Positions 1 to 7,797 of a stretch of DNA of 64,000 nt are shown one piece after another (the first letter of the stretch is position 1; each line of letters opens with the position of its first letter). The stretch comes from Chloroflexota bacterium. GTDB lineage: Bacteria > Chloroflexota > UBA6077 > JACCZL01. The position numbers and the translations under genes are program-made. Under the pieces are notes generated by a model. The model ran no database searches. It saw only the letters and a program-made list of their open reading frames with translations, and was not told the DNA's origin. The stretch is from positions 1 through 64,000 of the forward strand of contig JADLFM010000260.1 in the NCBI GenBank assembly GCA_020845495.1. Direction: 5' to 3'.

Positions 1-42
1 ACTCCCGCACCGGCTCCGGCGTCTGGGCGAGTAGCTCCTCGG

Positions 43-990
43 ATGGCCGCGACGGTGCCTTCATGCCAGCAGTTTACAGAAGTTCAGCCGCCCAGGTCAT
101 CCCGCTCGGCAGGGCTGAACGCTTACCATGACATTAGACCAAATTTTCGTCCGAAAAAGCGGCTGAAAATTGGTACCTTTAAAGTCGAGCTAAATGGATA
201 CAAACTTGGCGAACGCTTCCTTAAGATCGTATTCGACAACGCCATTAGGCGACGTGTAGACGAGGTGTACGTCACTATCTATTCTCGGACTGTGGAACAG
301 GAGCGCCTGATTGAACTCTTAGGCGACTTCGGCTTTGTTTTTCACGGAGAGAAAGATGGTGTAAATGGAAATGAGCTAGTTTATGTTCGAGATATGACGC
401 CAACCTTTAATAAACGTGATCCAAAGGTTACCTTTCCGTATATTAGCGAACGTATGCGTCAGTTTTTGGTGCCAATTTACCCGGACTACCATACCGAACT
501 ATTGCCTGATTCTATTCTCAGAACTGAATCACCTGCTAACTTCGTCGAACATGAGCCGCATCGTAATGCTATCAGAAAAGTCTATGTATCACGCTCACAC
601 TTTAAGGATCTTCATCGTGGTGACACGATCATCTTCTATCGCACGGGTGGATTCTATAAGTCTGTAGTGACAACTCTTGGGATTGTTGATTACGTTTATC
701 GCGATATCAAGACGGAGGCTGAGTTTTTGCGGCTCTGCCGCAAGAGAAGTGTCTTCTCGGACGACGACCTTAGAAAGCAATGGCGATGGAATCCTTATAA
801 TAGGCCGTTTATTGTTGAATTCCTTTATGCATACTCCTTTCCAAGGCGTCCGAATATGGCCCAGTTGATTCAGCACGGCGTTATTGCGGATACCCAGTCG
901 GCACCGAGAGGATTTGAGGAGATTACCGATGAGCAGTTTGCGGCCATCATCAAGCTCGCGCAGTGTGACCTGCGCATTATTGTCAATTAG
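43..990 (+). CDS. 5'-truncated GNAT acetyltransferase with C-terminal PUA/EVE-like domain
   Basis: The 315-residue reading frame resembles the C-terminal part of larger bacterial proteins that join an acetyltransferase (GNAT) fold to a PUA/EVE-like domain. The stretch from about residue 40 (RLKIGTFKVE, then KLGERFLKIVFDNA and a DEVYVTIY strand) looks like the CoA-binding half of a GNAT fold. Residues about 175-300 (RKVYVSRSHF, HRGDTIIFYRTGG) look PUA-like. The first ~25 residues look unrelated and come from G+C-rich DNA, whereas the rest is clearly AT-richer, so the start at 43 is probably an accident of a deletion or fusion. It overlaps the ASCH gene downstream. Function is unknown; such pairs are often found in mobile or defence islands. 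Family assignment is by pattern memory only. Confidence 0.55.
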   Translation: MAATVPSCQQFTEVQPPRSSRSAGLNAYHDIRPNFRPKKRLKIGTFKVELNGYKLGERFLKIVFDNAIRRRVDEVYVTIYSRTVEQERLIELLGDFGFVFHGEKDGVNGNELVYVRDMTPTFNKRDPKVTFPYISERMRQFLVPIYPDYHTELLPDSILRTESPANFVEHEPHRNAIRKVYVSRSHFKDLHRGDTIIFYRTGGFYKSVVTTLGIVDYVYRDIKTEAEFLRLCRKRSVFSDDDLRKQWRWNPYNRPFIVEFLYAYSFPRRPNMAQLIQHGVIADTQSAPRGFEEITDEQFAAIIKLAQCDLRIIVN

Positions 991-1471
991 ACCGGAGTTT
1001 GTCAGAGCGATCCTCGGGGGTGAAAAGCGATTCGAATTCCGGCGAAGGATCTTTGCACGCCCTGTCGATGTGGTAGTAGTCTACGCCACCTCACCCGTTC
1101 GCCGCATCGTGGCAGAGTTTGATGTTCAGTCGGTGATCAATGAGCCACTTCCCTCCTTATGGGAGAGGACCAGGCAGTTCGCGGGTATCGAGAAGGATCT
1201 TTTCCTTCGGTACTTTGCAGGTAAGCAGCAAGGCTATGCAATTGAAATCAGCAATGTGCGGCCTATACGGCCAGAATTCTGCCCCATCGAGAGGCTTGGT
1301 GTGAGGCCTCCGCAGTCGTTCCTGTACCTAGATGTGGCTCGTGACCAGCGACGGCGAGAGTCTGGCCTCGCAGGCAAATTCCTGCCCAGTACGGTCTCAG
1401 CCACCAGGGAATCCGTGTATACTTCTCTGGTTAGACGACGGGTGCCGGTCTGGCTTTCTGAGCAGAAGTAG
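965..1471 (+). CDS. ASCH-domain protein
   Basis: The 168-residue product begins with the typical ASCH opening LLSIRPEFVRAILGGEKRFEFRRR-like pattern (residues about 5-28), followed by VVVYATSPVRRIVAEF and a C-terminal beta strand FLYLD. ASCH domains have a PUA-like RNA-binding or nucleoside-binding fold. The GTG start at 965 is chosen because the conserved domain starts immediately after it; the frame is open further upstream but only inside the preceding gene, which it overlaps by 26 bp. The overlap suggests co-translation with the GNAT/PUA gene. The DNA is AT-richer than the rest of the window, consistent with transfer. RNA-related role is inferred from the family, not shown. Confidence 0.6.
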   Translation: MTCALLSIRPEFVRAILGGEKRFEFRRRIFARPVDVVVVYATSPVRRIVAEFDVQSVINEPLPSLWERTRQFAGIEKDLFLRYFAGKQQGYAIEISNVRPIRPEFCPIERLGVRPPQSFLYLDVARDQRRRESGLAGKFLPSTVSATRESVYTSLVRRRVPVWLSEQK

Positions 1472-1491
1472 GATTGTCCCCGGTCTCGTTC

Positions 1492-1536
1492 TTGGCATGG
1501 AAGAGGTCAGGGGTTCGATTCCCCTCAGGTCCACCA
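1492..1536 (+). tRNA. 3' half of a tRNA-Ala(GGC) gene (attachment-site scar)
   Basis: The sequence reads as the anticodon loop TTGGCAT, the 3' anticodon strand GGAAG, variable loop AGGTC, a perfect T arm (AGGGG / TTCGATT / CCCCT), the acceptor strand CAGGTCC, discriminator A and encoded CCA. The bases before 1492 do not pair as a 5' anticodon strand and no 5' half with the expected GGACCTG start lies nearby. Half tRNAs from the anticodon loop to CCA are the classic product of tyrosine-recombinase integration. It is therefore a partial gene marking an island boundary, not a working tRNA in this window. Confidence 0.8.
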
Positions 1537-1550
1537 GACGCGATCGACTG

Positions 1551-1575
1551 AACGCCCTGGGGGGCGTTTCTTCTT
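1551..1575 (+). terminator. rho-independent terminator after the tRNA fragment
   Basis: Arms AACGCCC and GGGCGTT form a 7-bp stem with a TGGG loop and are followed by a T-rich run (TTCTTCTT). It lies 14 bp past the tRNA CCA end, as expected for the original tRNA terminator, which suggests the right-hand side is the native chromosome. Confidence 0.7.
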
Positions 1576-1606
1576 CGAGCGGCAGGGCGTACCCGCGCTA
1601 TGGCGG

Positions 1607-2191
1607 CTACATGGTGGCCGTGCCGTGCGCCCCTAACACGCCGATGAGCGCCTCGATCATGCCCAGGTGCCGCGACACATGGGCCAGATGGCTGGTCATG
1701 ATCTCCCCCACCATGATCGTGTGGACGGGACCGTGGGCCGTCGTCAGGCTGGCAGACTGGACGAACTGCTCGTCGTCGATCGCCGCGAACGCCCGCTCGA
1801 CGGCCTGGAACGCCCGCTCGACGTATCCCAGCAGTACCTCGCGTGGCGGGAATGGGAGCGCCTGGGCGTCGGCGTCGGTCATCCCCGAACCGGTCCGCCC
1901 GTTGCCAAGCGTTGACTCATCGAAGCCCCAGGCCGCCGCGATACCGTCCACATCCCAGATCTCCGTGCCCGAGCCCAGCCGCTCACCCAGGGACGGCGTC
2001 AGGCCGGGTACGGTGGACTGAACCCGGTCGGCCCAGCGGCCGAGATGCCAGAGGTGGAAGGCAATCGACGGCGAGACAGCGTTGGCGTGCCAGCGGAGTT
2101 GCGCGTCGTCAACCTTGCCGGTCATCGTCAACACGTACTTCTGGGCCTCGCGCAGGCGGTTCGCGACGATCTGGGCTGCCGCGTTCGTCAT
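1607..2191 (-). CDS. DinB-family protein
   Basis: The 194-residue protein has the four-helix DinB/YfiT layout with metal-type histidines in the first helix pair (SIAFHLWHLGRWAD, His46 and His49) and near the C terminus (SHLAHVSRHLGMIEAL). This family includes metal-dependent thiol transferases and many proteins of unknown role. The start is supported by a GGAGGAG ribosome-binding site 4 bases upstream. It is transcribed divergently from the GntR regulator at 2362, and the operator-like site at 2237-2258 sits between them, so it may share that control. The substrate cannot be told from sequence. Confidence 0.8.
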   Translation of the reverse strand: MTNAAAQIVANRLREAQKYVLTMTGKVDDAQLRWHANAVSPSIAFHLWHLGRWADRVQSTVPGLTPSLGERLGSGTEIWDVDGIAAAWGFDESTLGNGRTGSGMTDADAQALPFPPREVLLGYVERAFQAVERAFAAIDDEQFVQSASLTTAHGPVHTIMVGEIMTSHLAHVSRHLGMIEALIGVLGAHGTATM

Positions 2192-2236
2192 CAGGCTCCT
2201 CCAGAGAGTGCCCGTCGCTCGGCGCGGGCGGCTATA

Positions 2237-2258
2237 CTGTACTACAGTCGCAGTACAG
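2237..2258. promoter_or_regulatory. operator-like inverted repeat (CTGTACT type)
   Basis: Arms CTGTACT (2237-2243) and AGTACAG (2252-2258) are perfect inverted repeats with an 8-base spacer. A nested ACTGT-ACT-ACAGT palindrome is present and a TATACT -10-like hexamer overlaps the left arm. The same heptamer recurs near 15969, 31584 (one mismatch) and 32734. It lies upstream of the GntR gene and suggests autoregulation. Confidence 0.6.
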
Positions 2259-2361
2259 ATTGCGCGTCGCTTGTCGCATACTATGGGTGCGAGCGACGCA
2301 TCTCAGGCATCAGCCCTGAGCGGCCGCCGCACCAGCTCGATGAGTCGAGGAGGACATCTGC

Positions 2362-3387
2362 GTGGTCGGTGCCCCGCGTCGTGCGCCGTTCATGGACCTC
2401 GTCCTGGACAAAGGCAGCACGCTTCCACTGTACCTCCAACTCAAGTACCACGTGATGCACCTGATCAGCTCGGGGGTCTGGCAGCCTGGCATGCCGATCC
2501 CGTCCGTGCGTCAGCTTGCCGCTGATCTCGGGCTAGCCACCGCTACCGTGCAGCGCGCCTACGGTGAGTTACAGGATTTTGGCGTGCTGGTGGGCCAGGC
2601 AGGGCGGGGCGTCTTCGTCGCCGACCTGGCCAGCGGCGTCCCGGAGATTCCCGGCGAGCGGCGCAACGTTCTTCACAGCTTGCTCGCGCGGGCCATCTCA
2701 CACGCGCTCAGCCTCGGCTTCACGCAACAGGAGATCGCCGCAACCGTTCACCAGCTCGTCACCGGCCGCAACCGTGCTGACCGGCCAGCACAGGTCGTCT
2801 TCGTCGGCTCGACGTCCGAGACCACGGACAAGTACCAGCGCCTGCTGGCCGTCGCGCTGGCGGATCTGCCAGTCGAAGTGGCGGGCGTCACCATCGCCGA
2901 GATTCGCGCCGATCCGGACGCGCTGCTCGACCGGCTGGAGCCGGTGCGTTGTCTGGTTGGCCTGGTGCGGGCGTTCGCGGAGGTCCGGCGGCTGGCCGTC
3001 CACCGTGGGATGCCGATCTTCGCGCTAGTGGTCGACCTGACCCCGGCCACCTGCCGCCGTATTCAGGATCTGCCGCCCGATCGGCCGATTGGCGTCATCG
3101 CCGAGGAGGCGTACCTGACGAGCGCCCGCACGATCGTTCACCGGTGCCGCGGGCTCGACCCCGGCGAGCACGAGCACGTCCTTTGGGCCGAGAGCCGCAA
3201 TCGCCGAGCCATCCAGCGGGTGATCCAGACCTGCCCGACGATCGTCCACACGTTCGGCGTCACCAAACTGCTGACCCGCCTGGCGCCCGACCACCAGTTG
3301 ATCGAGTTGGAGTACTTGCCGACCGCCGCGTCGATCGAGCAGCTTCGCGAAATCGTCGAGGCGAAGGCACCGGCCGCGGCGGTGTAG
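2362..3387 (+). CDS. GntR-family transcriptional regulator
   Basis: The 341-residue protein has an N-terminal winged helix (residues about 20-85: LPLYLQLKYHVMHLISSG, then PIPSVRQLAADLGLATATVQRAY and GRGVFVAD), the signature of the GntR family. The C-terminal 240 residues are not an FCD, UTRA or aminotransferase domain; the alternating beta/alpha pattern (VVFVGS, CLVGLVRAF, IFALVVDL, IGVIAEEAY) resembles a periplasmic-binding-like sensor fold. The GTG start has a GAGGAGG site 8 bases upstream; an ATG 10 codons in is the alternative. It is a close paralogue of the regulator at 25529. It likely controls the peptide-scavenging genes nearby through the CTGTACT sites, which is inference. Confidence 0.85.
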   Translation: MVGAPRRAPFMDLVLDKGSTLPLYLQLKYHVMHLISSGVWQPGMPIPSVRQLAADLGLATATVQRAYGELQDFGVLVGQAGRGVFVADLASGVPEIPGERRNVLHSLLARAISHALSLGFTQQEIAATVHQLVTGRNRADRPAQVVFVGSTSETTDKYQRLLAVALADLPVEVAGVTIAEIRADPDALLDRLEPVRCLVGLVRAFAEVRRLAVHRGMPIFALVVDLTPATCRRIQDLPPDRPIGVIAEEAYLTSARTIVHRCRGLDPGEHEHVLWAESRNRRAIQRVIQTCPTIVHTFGVTKLLTRLAPDHQLIELEYLPTAASIEQLREIVEAKAPAAAV

Positions 3388-3428
3388 CGGGGCGCGTGGC
3401 GGGGTAAGGGGCAAGCCCGCGCCGGAGC

Positions 3429-4367
3429 CTACTCCTGCTGCCGGCTGAGCGGGTCCAGGGCGTCGCGCAGACCGTCGCCCACGAAGTTGAACGCCAGGAC
3501 CGCCAGGATGATCGCAGCGCCAGGTAGGGCCGCATCCCACCAGGCCTCGAAGAGATACTGGCGCCCGTCCGCGATCATGGCGCCCCAGGAGGGCGTTGGC
3601 GGCTGGACGCCCAGGCCGAGGAACGCGAGCGACGACTCCAGCAAGAGCAGTCGGGCGATATCGAAGGTCAAGTAGATGATGATCGACGTCATCGAGTTTG
3701 GCAGCAGGTGGCGCGTCATGATCCGGATGGGGCCGGCCCCGAGCGCCCTGGCCGACTCGACGAACTCCTTCTCGCGAATCGACAGGACGGTACCCCGCAC
3801 CAGCCGGGCGAAGGGCGCCCAGCCAGCCACGCCGAGCACGATCACCAGGTTCACGAAGTTTGGGCCGAGCACGGCCACGATCGCGATGACCAGCACCACC
3901 AGCGGGAAGGCGAGCTGAATGTCGACCAGCCGCATCACCAACTCGTCGACCCAACCGCGCCAGTAGCCGGCCATCAGCCCGAGGGCCACCCCGGCCACCA
4001 GCGACAGCAGCACCGCCAGCCCCACGATTGAGAGCGAGTAGCGGGCGCCGTGGATCATCATGCTGAGCATGTCCCGCCCGAGTGCGTCGGTGCCCAGCAG
4101 GTACTGTGCGCCGCCGCCAGCCTCCCAGGCCGGTGGGATCAGCCGCACCGAGATGTCCGACTCGTACGGGTCGTGCGGGAGCGCGCCGGCCGGCCAGATG
4201 GCTGCCAACGCCAGCACCAGGATGACGACCGCGCCGAACACCGACAGCGGGCCCCGCAGAAAGGTCTGCGCCGGGCGAGGTAGCCGCCGGGCTCGCGCCA
4301 CCGTGACTGGCCCGCTCCCGGCTGGCACGGGGGCAATCGAGGCTGCGGTCGGTCCGGATGTGCTCAT
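3429..4367 (-). CDS. peptide-type ABC transporter permease (DppC/OppC-like)
   Basis: The 312-residue inner-membrane protein has the OppC N-terminal segment (FLRGPLSVFGAVVILVLALAA), the conserved LLGTDALGRDMLS loop and the permease EAA motif (EFVESARALGAGPIRIMTRHLLP, about residues 195-217) that contacts the ATPases. Five to six membrane segments are visible. It starts 10 bp after the DppB gene ends and is the last gene of operon A, behind two deacylases. There is no binding protein or ATPase in this operon, so the complex must be completed from elsewhere. Substrate: peptide-like or N-acylated compounds by context. Confidence 0.92.
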   Translation of the reverse strand: MSTSGPTAASIAPVPAGSGPVTVARARRLPRPAQTFLRGPLSVFGAVVILVLALAAIWPAGALPHDPYESDISVRLIPPAWEAGGGAQYLLGTDALGRDMLSMMIHGARYSLSIVGLAVLLSLVAGVALGLMAGYWRGWVDELVMRLVDIQLAFPLVVLVIAIVAVLGPNFVNLVIVLGVAGWAPFARLVRGTVLSIREKEFVESARALGAGPIRIMTRHLLPNSMTSIIIYLTFDIARLLLLESSLAFLGLGVQPPTPSWGAMIADGRQYLFEAWWDAALPGAAIILAVLAFNFVGDGLRDALDPLSRQQE

Positions 4368-4377
4368 CGCCCCGTCC

Positions 4378-5295
4378 CTAGCTGTACTTGATCCGCGGGT
4401 CGAGCCAGGCGTAGGTCAGATCGACGATCAGGTTGACCATCACGAAGATCACGGCCACGATCATCACCGTCGCCTGGACGATCGGGAAGTCGCGGGTCGA
4501 GATCGCCTGGACCATCAACCGCCCGATGCCCGGCCAGGAGAAGACCGTCTCGGTGACCACGGCGCCGCTGAACATTGCACCGACCTGAAGCCCGATAACC
4601 GTGACGATCGGGATCATGGCGTTCTTCATGACGTGGCGCCCAAGCACCACGCGCTCACTGAGACCCTTGGCGCGGCCCGTCCGAACGTACTCCTGGCGCA
4701 GCACGTCGAGGACGGCCCCGCGCGAGAAGCGAGCCGTGAGCGCCAGCAGATGCACCCCCAGCGTGACCGCCGGCAGGATCAACTGGGCCATGCTCCCGCG
4801 CCCGCCGGTCGGAAGCAGTCGATACTGCACCGCCAGGATCATGATCAGGATCAGGCCAAGATAGAAGCTCGGCACGGCTTGCCCGAACAGGGCGATGAAG
4901 CGGGTGACGGTGTCGATCCAGGAGTTCTTCTTCACCGCCGAGAGGACGCCAACGGGAATGCCGATGAAGATGGCGATGGCCATCGCGCCGACGGCGAGCT
5001 CGAGCGTGGCTGGCAGCCGCTCCATGAAGAGGGCGCCGACCGGCTCCTTGTAGCGCAGCGATTTGCCAAAATCACCCTGTAGGGCATCGCCGATGAAGCG
5101 GAGGTATTGGACGTAGATCGGCTGGTCGAGCCCGAACTCCTGGCGAAACGCGGCGACCGTTTCGGCCGGCGCCTCCGGCGGCAGCATGATCGTGGCCGGG
5201 TCGCCGGTCAGGCGGACCAGCACGAACGCCACGATGGTAATGCCGAGCAGGACCGGCACCATCTGGAGCAGGCGCTTGACGATGTAGGCTGTCAT
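4378..5295 (-). CDS. peptide-type ABC transporter permease (DppB/OppB-like)
   Basis: The 305-residue protein opens with the DppB hallmark (IVKRLLQMVPVLLGITIVAFVLVRL, then GDPA) and contains the EFGLDQPIYVQYLRFI and GDFGKSLRY loop and the EAA motif EYVRTGRAKGLSERVVLGRHVMKNA near residue 195. It ends with the family tail LTYAWLDPRIKYS. About six membrane helices are present. It forms the inner-membrane channel with the adjacent DppC-like protein. A 16-bp perfect hairpin separates it from the deacylase upstream in the same transcript, which may lower or process permease mRNA relative to the enzyme message. Confidence 0.92.
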   Translation of the reverse strand: MTAYIVKRLLQMVPVLLGITIVAFVLVRLTGDPATIMLPPEAPAETVAAFRQEFGLDQPIYVQYLRFIGDALQGDFGKSLRYKEPVGALFMERLPATLELAVGAMAIAIFIGIPVGVLSAVKKNSWIDTVTRFIALFGQAVPSFYLGLILIMILAVQYRLLPTGGRGSMAQLILPAVTLGVHLLALTARFSRGAVLDVLRQEYVRTGRAKGLSERVVLGRHVMKNAMIPIVTVIGLQVGAMFSGAVVTETVFSWPGIGRLMVQAISTRDFPIVQATVMIVAVIFVMVNLIVDLTYAWLDPRIKYS

Positions 5296-5318
5296 CCGTC
5301 AGGGCCTCCAGGCTCAGC

Positions 5319-5357
5319 GGTCATCAGGCCGGCCCGGTACAGGCCGGCCTGATGACC
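5319..5357 (-). terminator. intercistronic hairpin between deacylase and dppB
   Basis: The arms GGTCATCAGGCCGGCC (5319-5334) and its exact complement (5342-5357) form a 16-bp stem with a 7-base loop. No U-run follows on the minus strand, and both flanking genes run the same way, so attenuation, RNA processing or 3'-end protection is as likely as termination. Confidence 0.6.
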
Positions 5358-5367
5358 GGCGTGCGAC

Positions 5368-6405
5368 TCATGTCGTGATCCACTCGGTACCCGCGTCGGT
5401 CGAGTCGGCCACCCCGAACGCCCAGTCGCCGGGTCGCACCGGGTAGGTGCGTGCGATCAGATGCAGACGCCCGTCGCAGGGCGACGTCAACTCCTCCAGT
5501 GTCTCATGCGTGTACGGGCTGACGATACGAGCCAGGAGCTCGCCACGCTTCACCTCGCGCCCGAGCTCATCCGGCTCGCGCTCTGGGACGAGCAGACCGC
5601 CCTTCGTCGGCTCGACGCGGTGCGACTTCTCGAAGCACATGATCCGCTCGGCGCGGGGCGGCGTGCCCTTCAGCATGCCGAGCGCCTGCATCACTCCGCG
5701 AGTCCCCCGGATGTTGAGGTCGACGTAGCGGTCTTCATACGCGCTCCCGAAACCAGCCACCCCGATCTCAGCCAGGATGGCGGCCGTGCCGAAGGTGGCG
5801 GCCGCGTAGCCGGCGATCGAGCGCGGCCCGGGCGAGCGAGTGATCGTCTGGCCCCGGGCGACCAGCGGGTAGCCGTAGGCGAGCGCCATCGTGCGGGCTA
5901 GCTCCACCTGGGCCGGGTCAGGGGCATCCGCCACGTAGCCGACGTAGCCGATGCCCGTCCCCCAGATGCCGAAGTGGTAGTCGATCAGGGCGTCGGCCAG
6001 CGGCAGTACGTGCGTGCTGATGGCCCTGGCCATCTGGTCCGGGATCCAGGCCCAGGTGCCGGGGAACGCCCGGTTCAGGTCCGGCGAGTCCGACGATACC
6101 TGACTGATCCGGGTCAGCGCACCAAACGCCGTCGGGCTGCACACTGGCAACACCAGCAGCGTCCCCGCGAGCTCGGACGGCTCGACGCGCTCGACCAGCC
6201 GCCGCATGGTGTCTGAGGCGAGCCATTCGTCGCCGTGATGGCCGGTGGCGCAGACCAGCGTCCTGCCGGGGCGGCTGCCCACCAGAACGTGGACGTAGAG
6301 CGCGATCTCGCCGCCGTCCAGGTCCACCGTGACGGGGATTCGAACCACCTGGCGGGTACCGGCTGGGATGGCCTGGCCGGCGATCTCGAAGGTGTGCGTG
6401 CTCAT
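5368..6405 (-). CDS. succinylglutamate desuccinylase/aspartoacylase-like deacylase
   Basis: The 345-residue protein belongs to the AstE/AspA zinc deacylases (M14-like). Visible active-site elements are HGDEW (zinc His and Glu), SPDLNRAFPG (substrate Arg), the second zinc histidine in IDYHFG, and the catalytic-type Glu in ILAEIG. A C-terminal beta-barrel (GGLLVPE, VSPYTHETLEELTSPCDG) is typical. The start at 6405 gives an ATGA overlap with the upstream paralogue, implying translational coupling; the longer open frame is rejected because homology starts here. It probably removes an acyl group from an amino acid or peptide after uptake by the linked permease. The exact substrate is unknown. Confidence 0.85.
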   Translation of the reverse strand: MSTHTFEIAGQAIPAGTRQVVRIPVTVDLDGGEIALYVHVLVGSRPGRTLVCATGHHGDEWLASDTMRRLVERVEPSELAGTLLVLPVCSPTAFGALTRISQVSSDSPDLNRAFPGTWAWIPDQMARAISTHVLPLADALIDYHFGIWGTGIGYVGYVADAPDPAQVELARTMALAYGYPLVARGQTITRSPGPRSIAGYAAATFGTAAILAEIGVAGFGSAYEDRYVDLNIRGTRGVMQALGMLKGTPPRAERIMCFEKSHRVEPTKGGLLVPEREPDELGREVKRGELLARIVSPYTHETLEELTSPCDGRLHLIARTYPVRPGDWAFGVADSTDAGTEWITT

Positions 6406-7469
6406 GGGGTGATCCACTCCGACTCGTCGCCCACGGCCACCCCGAACGCCCAGTGGCCGGGCCGGATCGGGTAGGAGCGGGCCATGTAGACGAGGTACCC
6501 GTCGCACGGGGCCGTCAACTCTTCGAGCGTCTCGAAAGTGTACGGGCTGACGATCCGTCCCAGCACTTCGCCGGCCGCGACCTCGCGGTTGAACTGGTCC
6601 GGCTGGTGGGCGGGGATCAGCATACCGGCGATGGTCGGGTTGATGCGCACGGTTCGGCGGTAGAACAACACGCGCTCCCGCGTCTGGACGGTCCCCTCGA
6701 CCATGCCCAGGTGGATCATCACATTGCGCACCCCGCGCAGGTTAGCGTCGATCCACTCCTGCTCGAGCTCGGTGCTGAAGCCGCTGCCGCCGATCTCGAC
6801 TGCCAGCGAGGGGATGCCGTACTGCGACCCGGCGAACGCCCGGATCGAGCGCGGTCCGGGGAAGACCTGGAACAGCCGGCCTCGCCCGATGCTCTTCCAG
6901 CCGAACGCCAGCGCCAGGGCGTGCGAGCGCTCGGCGAGCGATGGATCCGGGAAGTCGCCGCCGTACACCACCTGCCCCATCGCCGAGCCCCATGGGCTGG
7001 GATGGAAGTCCAGCAGCGCGTCGGCGTGGGCCAGCACCTCCCGGTCGATCGCCTTCGTCATCGACTCGGCGTGCCAGGTGTGAATGCCCGGCCATACCCG
7101 GTTCATGTCTGGACCATCCGATTCATGCTGGGTGTTGCGCTGGCCGAGCCCAAACGCTACGGGATTCGCCACCGGTACGGCCAGGACGGCGCCAGCAAGC
7201 TTGGCCGGGTCGAGCGCCGCCAACAGGTGACGGAACATCATCGGGCCGAACCACTCGTCGCCATGCTGGGCGGTAGTGAGCGCCAGGGTCGGTCCGGGGC
7301 GCGCACCCCGGATCGCGTGGACGTACAGGGCGACCTCGCCGCCGTCGAGATCCTGGGTCACCCGGATGCGGACGACCTGCCGGGTGCCGGGCTCGATGCG
7401 GGCGCCACCAATGACCAGGTCGCCAGACTCCGGCTGCTGGCCGGCCTCGCGTGTTGTCTCAACTACCAT
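6402..7469 (-). CDS. succinylglutamate desuccinylase/aspartoacylase-like deacylase (paralogue)
   Basis: The 355-residue product is a tandem paralogue of the gene that follows it. It shows QHGDEWFG, DGPDMNRVWPG, the second zinc-ligand histidine in DFHPS, LAVEIGG and the same C-terminal barrel. The start ATG at 7469 (MVVETTREAG) is chosen because the upstream 44 codons come from a tandem-repeat spacer and carry no homology. The stop overlaps the next start as ATGA. It is the first gene of operon A. Having two diverged copies in one operon suggests two related acylated substrates, or a heteromer. No export signal is seen, so it acts in the cytoplasm. Confidence 0.85.
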   Translation of the reverse strand: MVVETTREAGQQPESGDLVIGGARIEPGTRQVVRIRVTQDLDGGEVALYVHAIRGARPGPTLALTTAQHGDEWFGPMMFRHLLAALDPAKLAGAVLAVPVANPVAFGLGQRNTQHESDGPDMNRVWPGIHTWHAESMTKAIDREVLAHADALLDFHPSPWGSAMGQVVYGGDFPDPSLAERSHALALAFGWKSIGRGRLFQVFPGPRSIRAFAGSQYGIPSLAVEIGGSGFSTELEQEWIDANLRGVRNVMIHLGMVEGTVQTRERVLFYRRTVRINPTIAGMLIPAHQPDQFNREVAAGEVLGRIVSPYTFETLEELTAPCDGYLVYMARSYPIRPGHWAFGVAVGDESEWITP

Positions 7470-7538
7470 CGTCGCTCCGTGCGGTTGTCGTGCTACTGCC
7501 GGGCGAGCCCGCTGCTTACCCGTACCATGCTCCGACAG

Positions 7539-7590
7539 GTGAGGGCCTGTGGGTGAGGGCCTGTGGGTGAGGGCCTGTGGGTGAGGGCCT
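7539..7590. repeat. 14-bp tandem repeat, about 3.7 copies
   Basis: The unit GTGAGGGCCTGTGG is repeated three times exactly, followed by a fourth partial copy (GTGAGGGCCT) that runs into TTTTT. It lies just upstream of operon A. Confidence 0.85.
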
Positions 7591-7658
7591 TTTTGGCACA
7601 TGGCACGCCCGCGAACGGGCTGGCCTTCGGCGTACCGTGCTGACGCGCTAGCACGATT

Positions 7659-7671
7659 GACCAGTATGGTC
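7659..7671. promoter_or_regulatory. small palindrome GACCA-GTA-TGGTC
   Basis: A 13-bp palindrome with 5-bp arms lies between the divergent operon A and M19-like gene. It is a possible regulator site; its short length makes chance occurrence plausible. Confidence 0.3.
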
Positions 7672-7797
7672 GCGCAGAGACTCCCATGTCAACGGAGCAT
7701 CTGTGCTACGCTGGCAACACACTCAGTCGGGCGGGCGTCGTCCGTCCGGGGCACTGAGTGGTACTCGCACCCGAAGTCCGAATGGGAGGGCGTAGAG

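Larger units (their letters stand above)
7470..7797. other. divergent intergenic region between deacylase and M19-like gene
   Basis: This 328-bp spacer holds the tandem repeat at 7539-7590, the small palindrome at 7659-7671 and presumably promoters for both directions. I see no gene and no clear -35/-10 pair. Confidence 0.5.

Noticed and set aside
1492..1536. Complete tRNA gene
   Set aside because: The 5' acceptor, D arm and 5' anticodon strand are absent in the preceding 40 bases.
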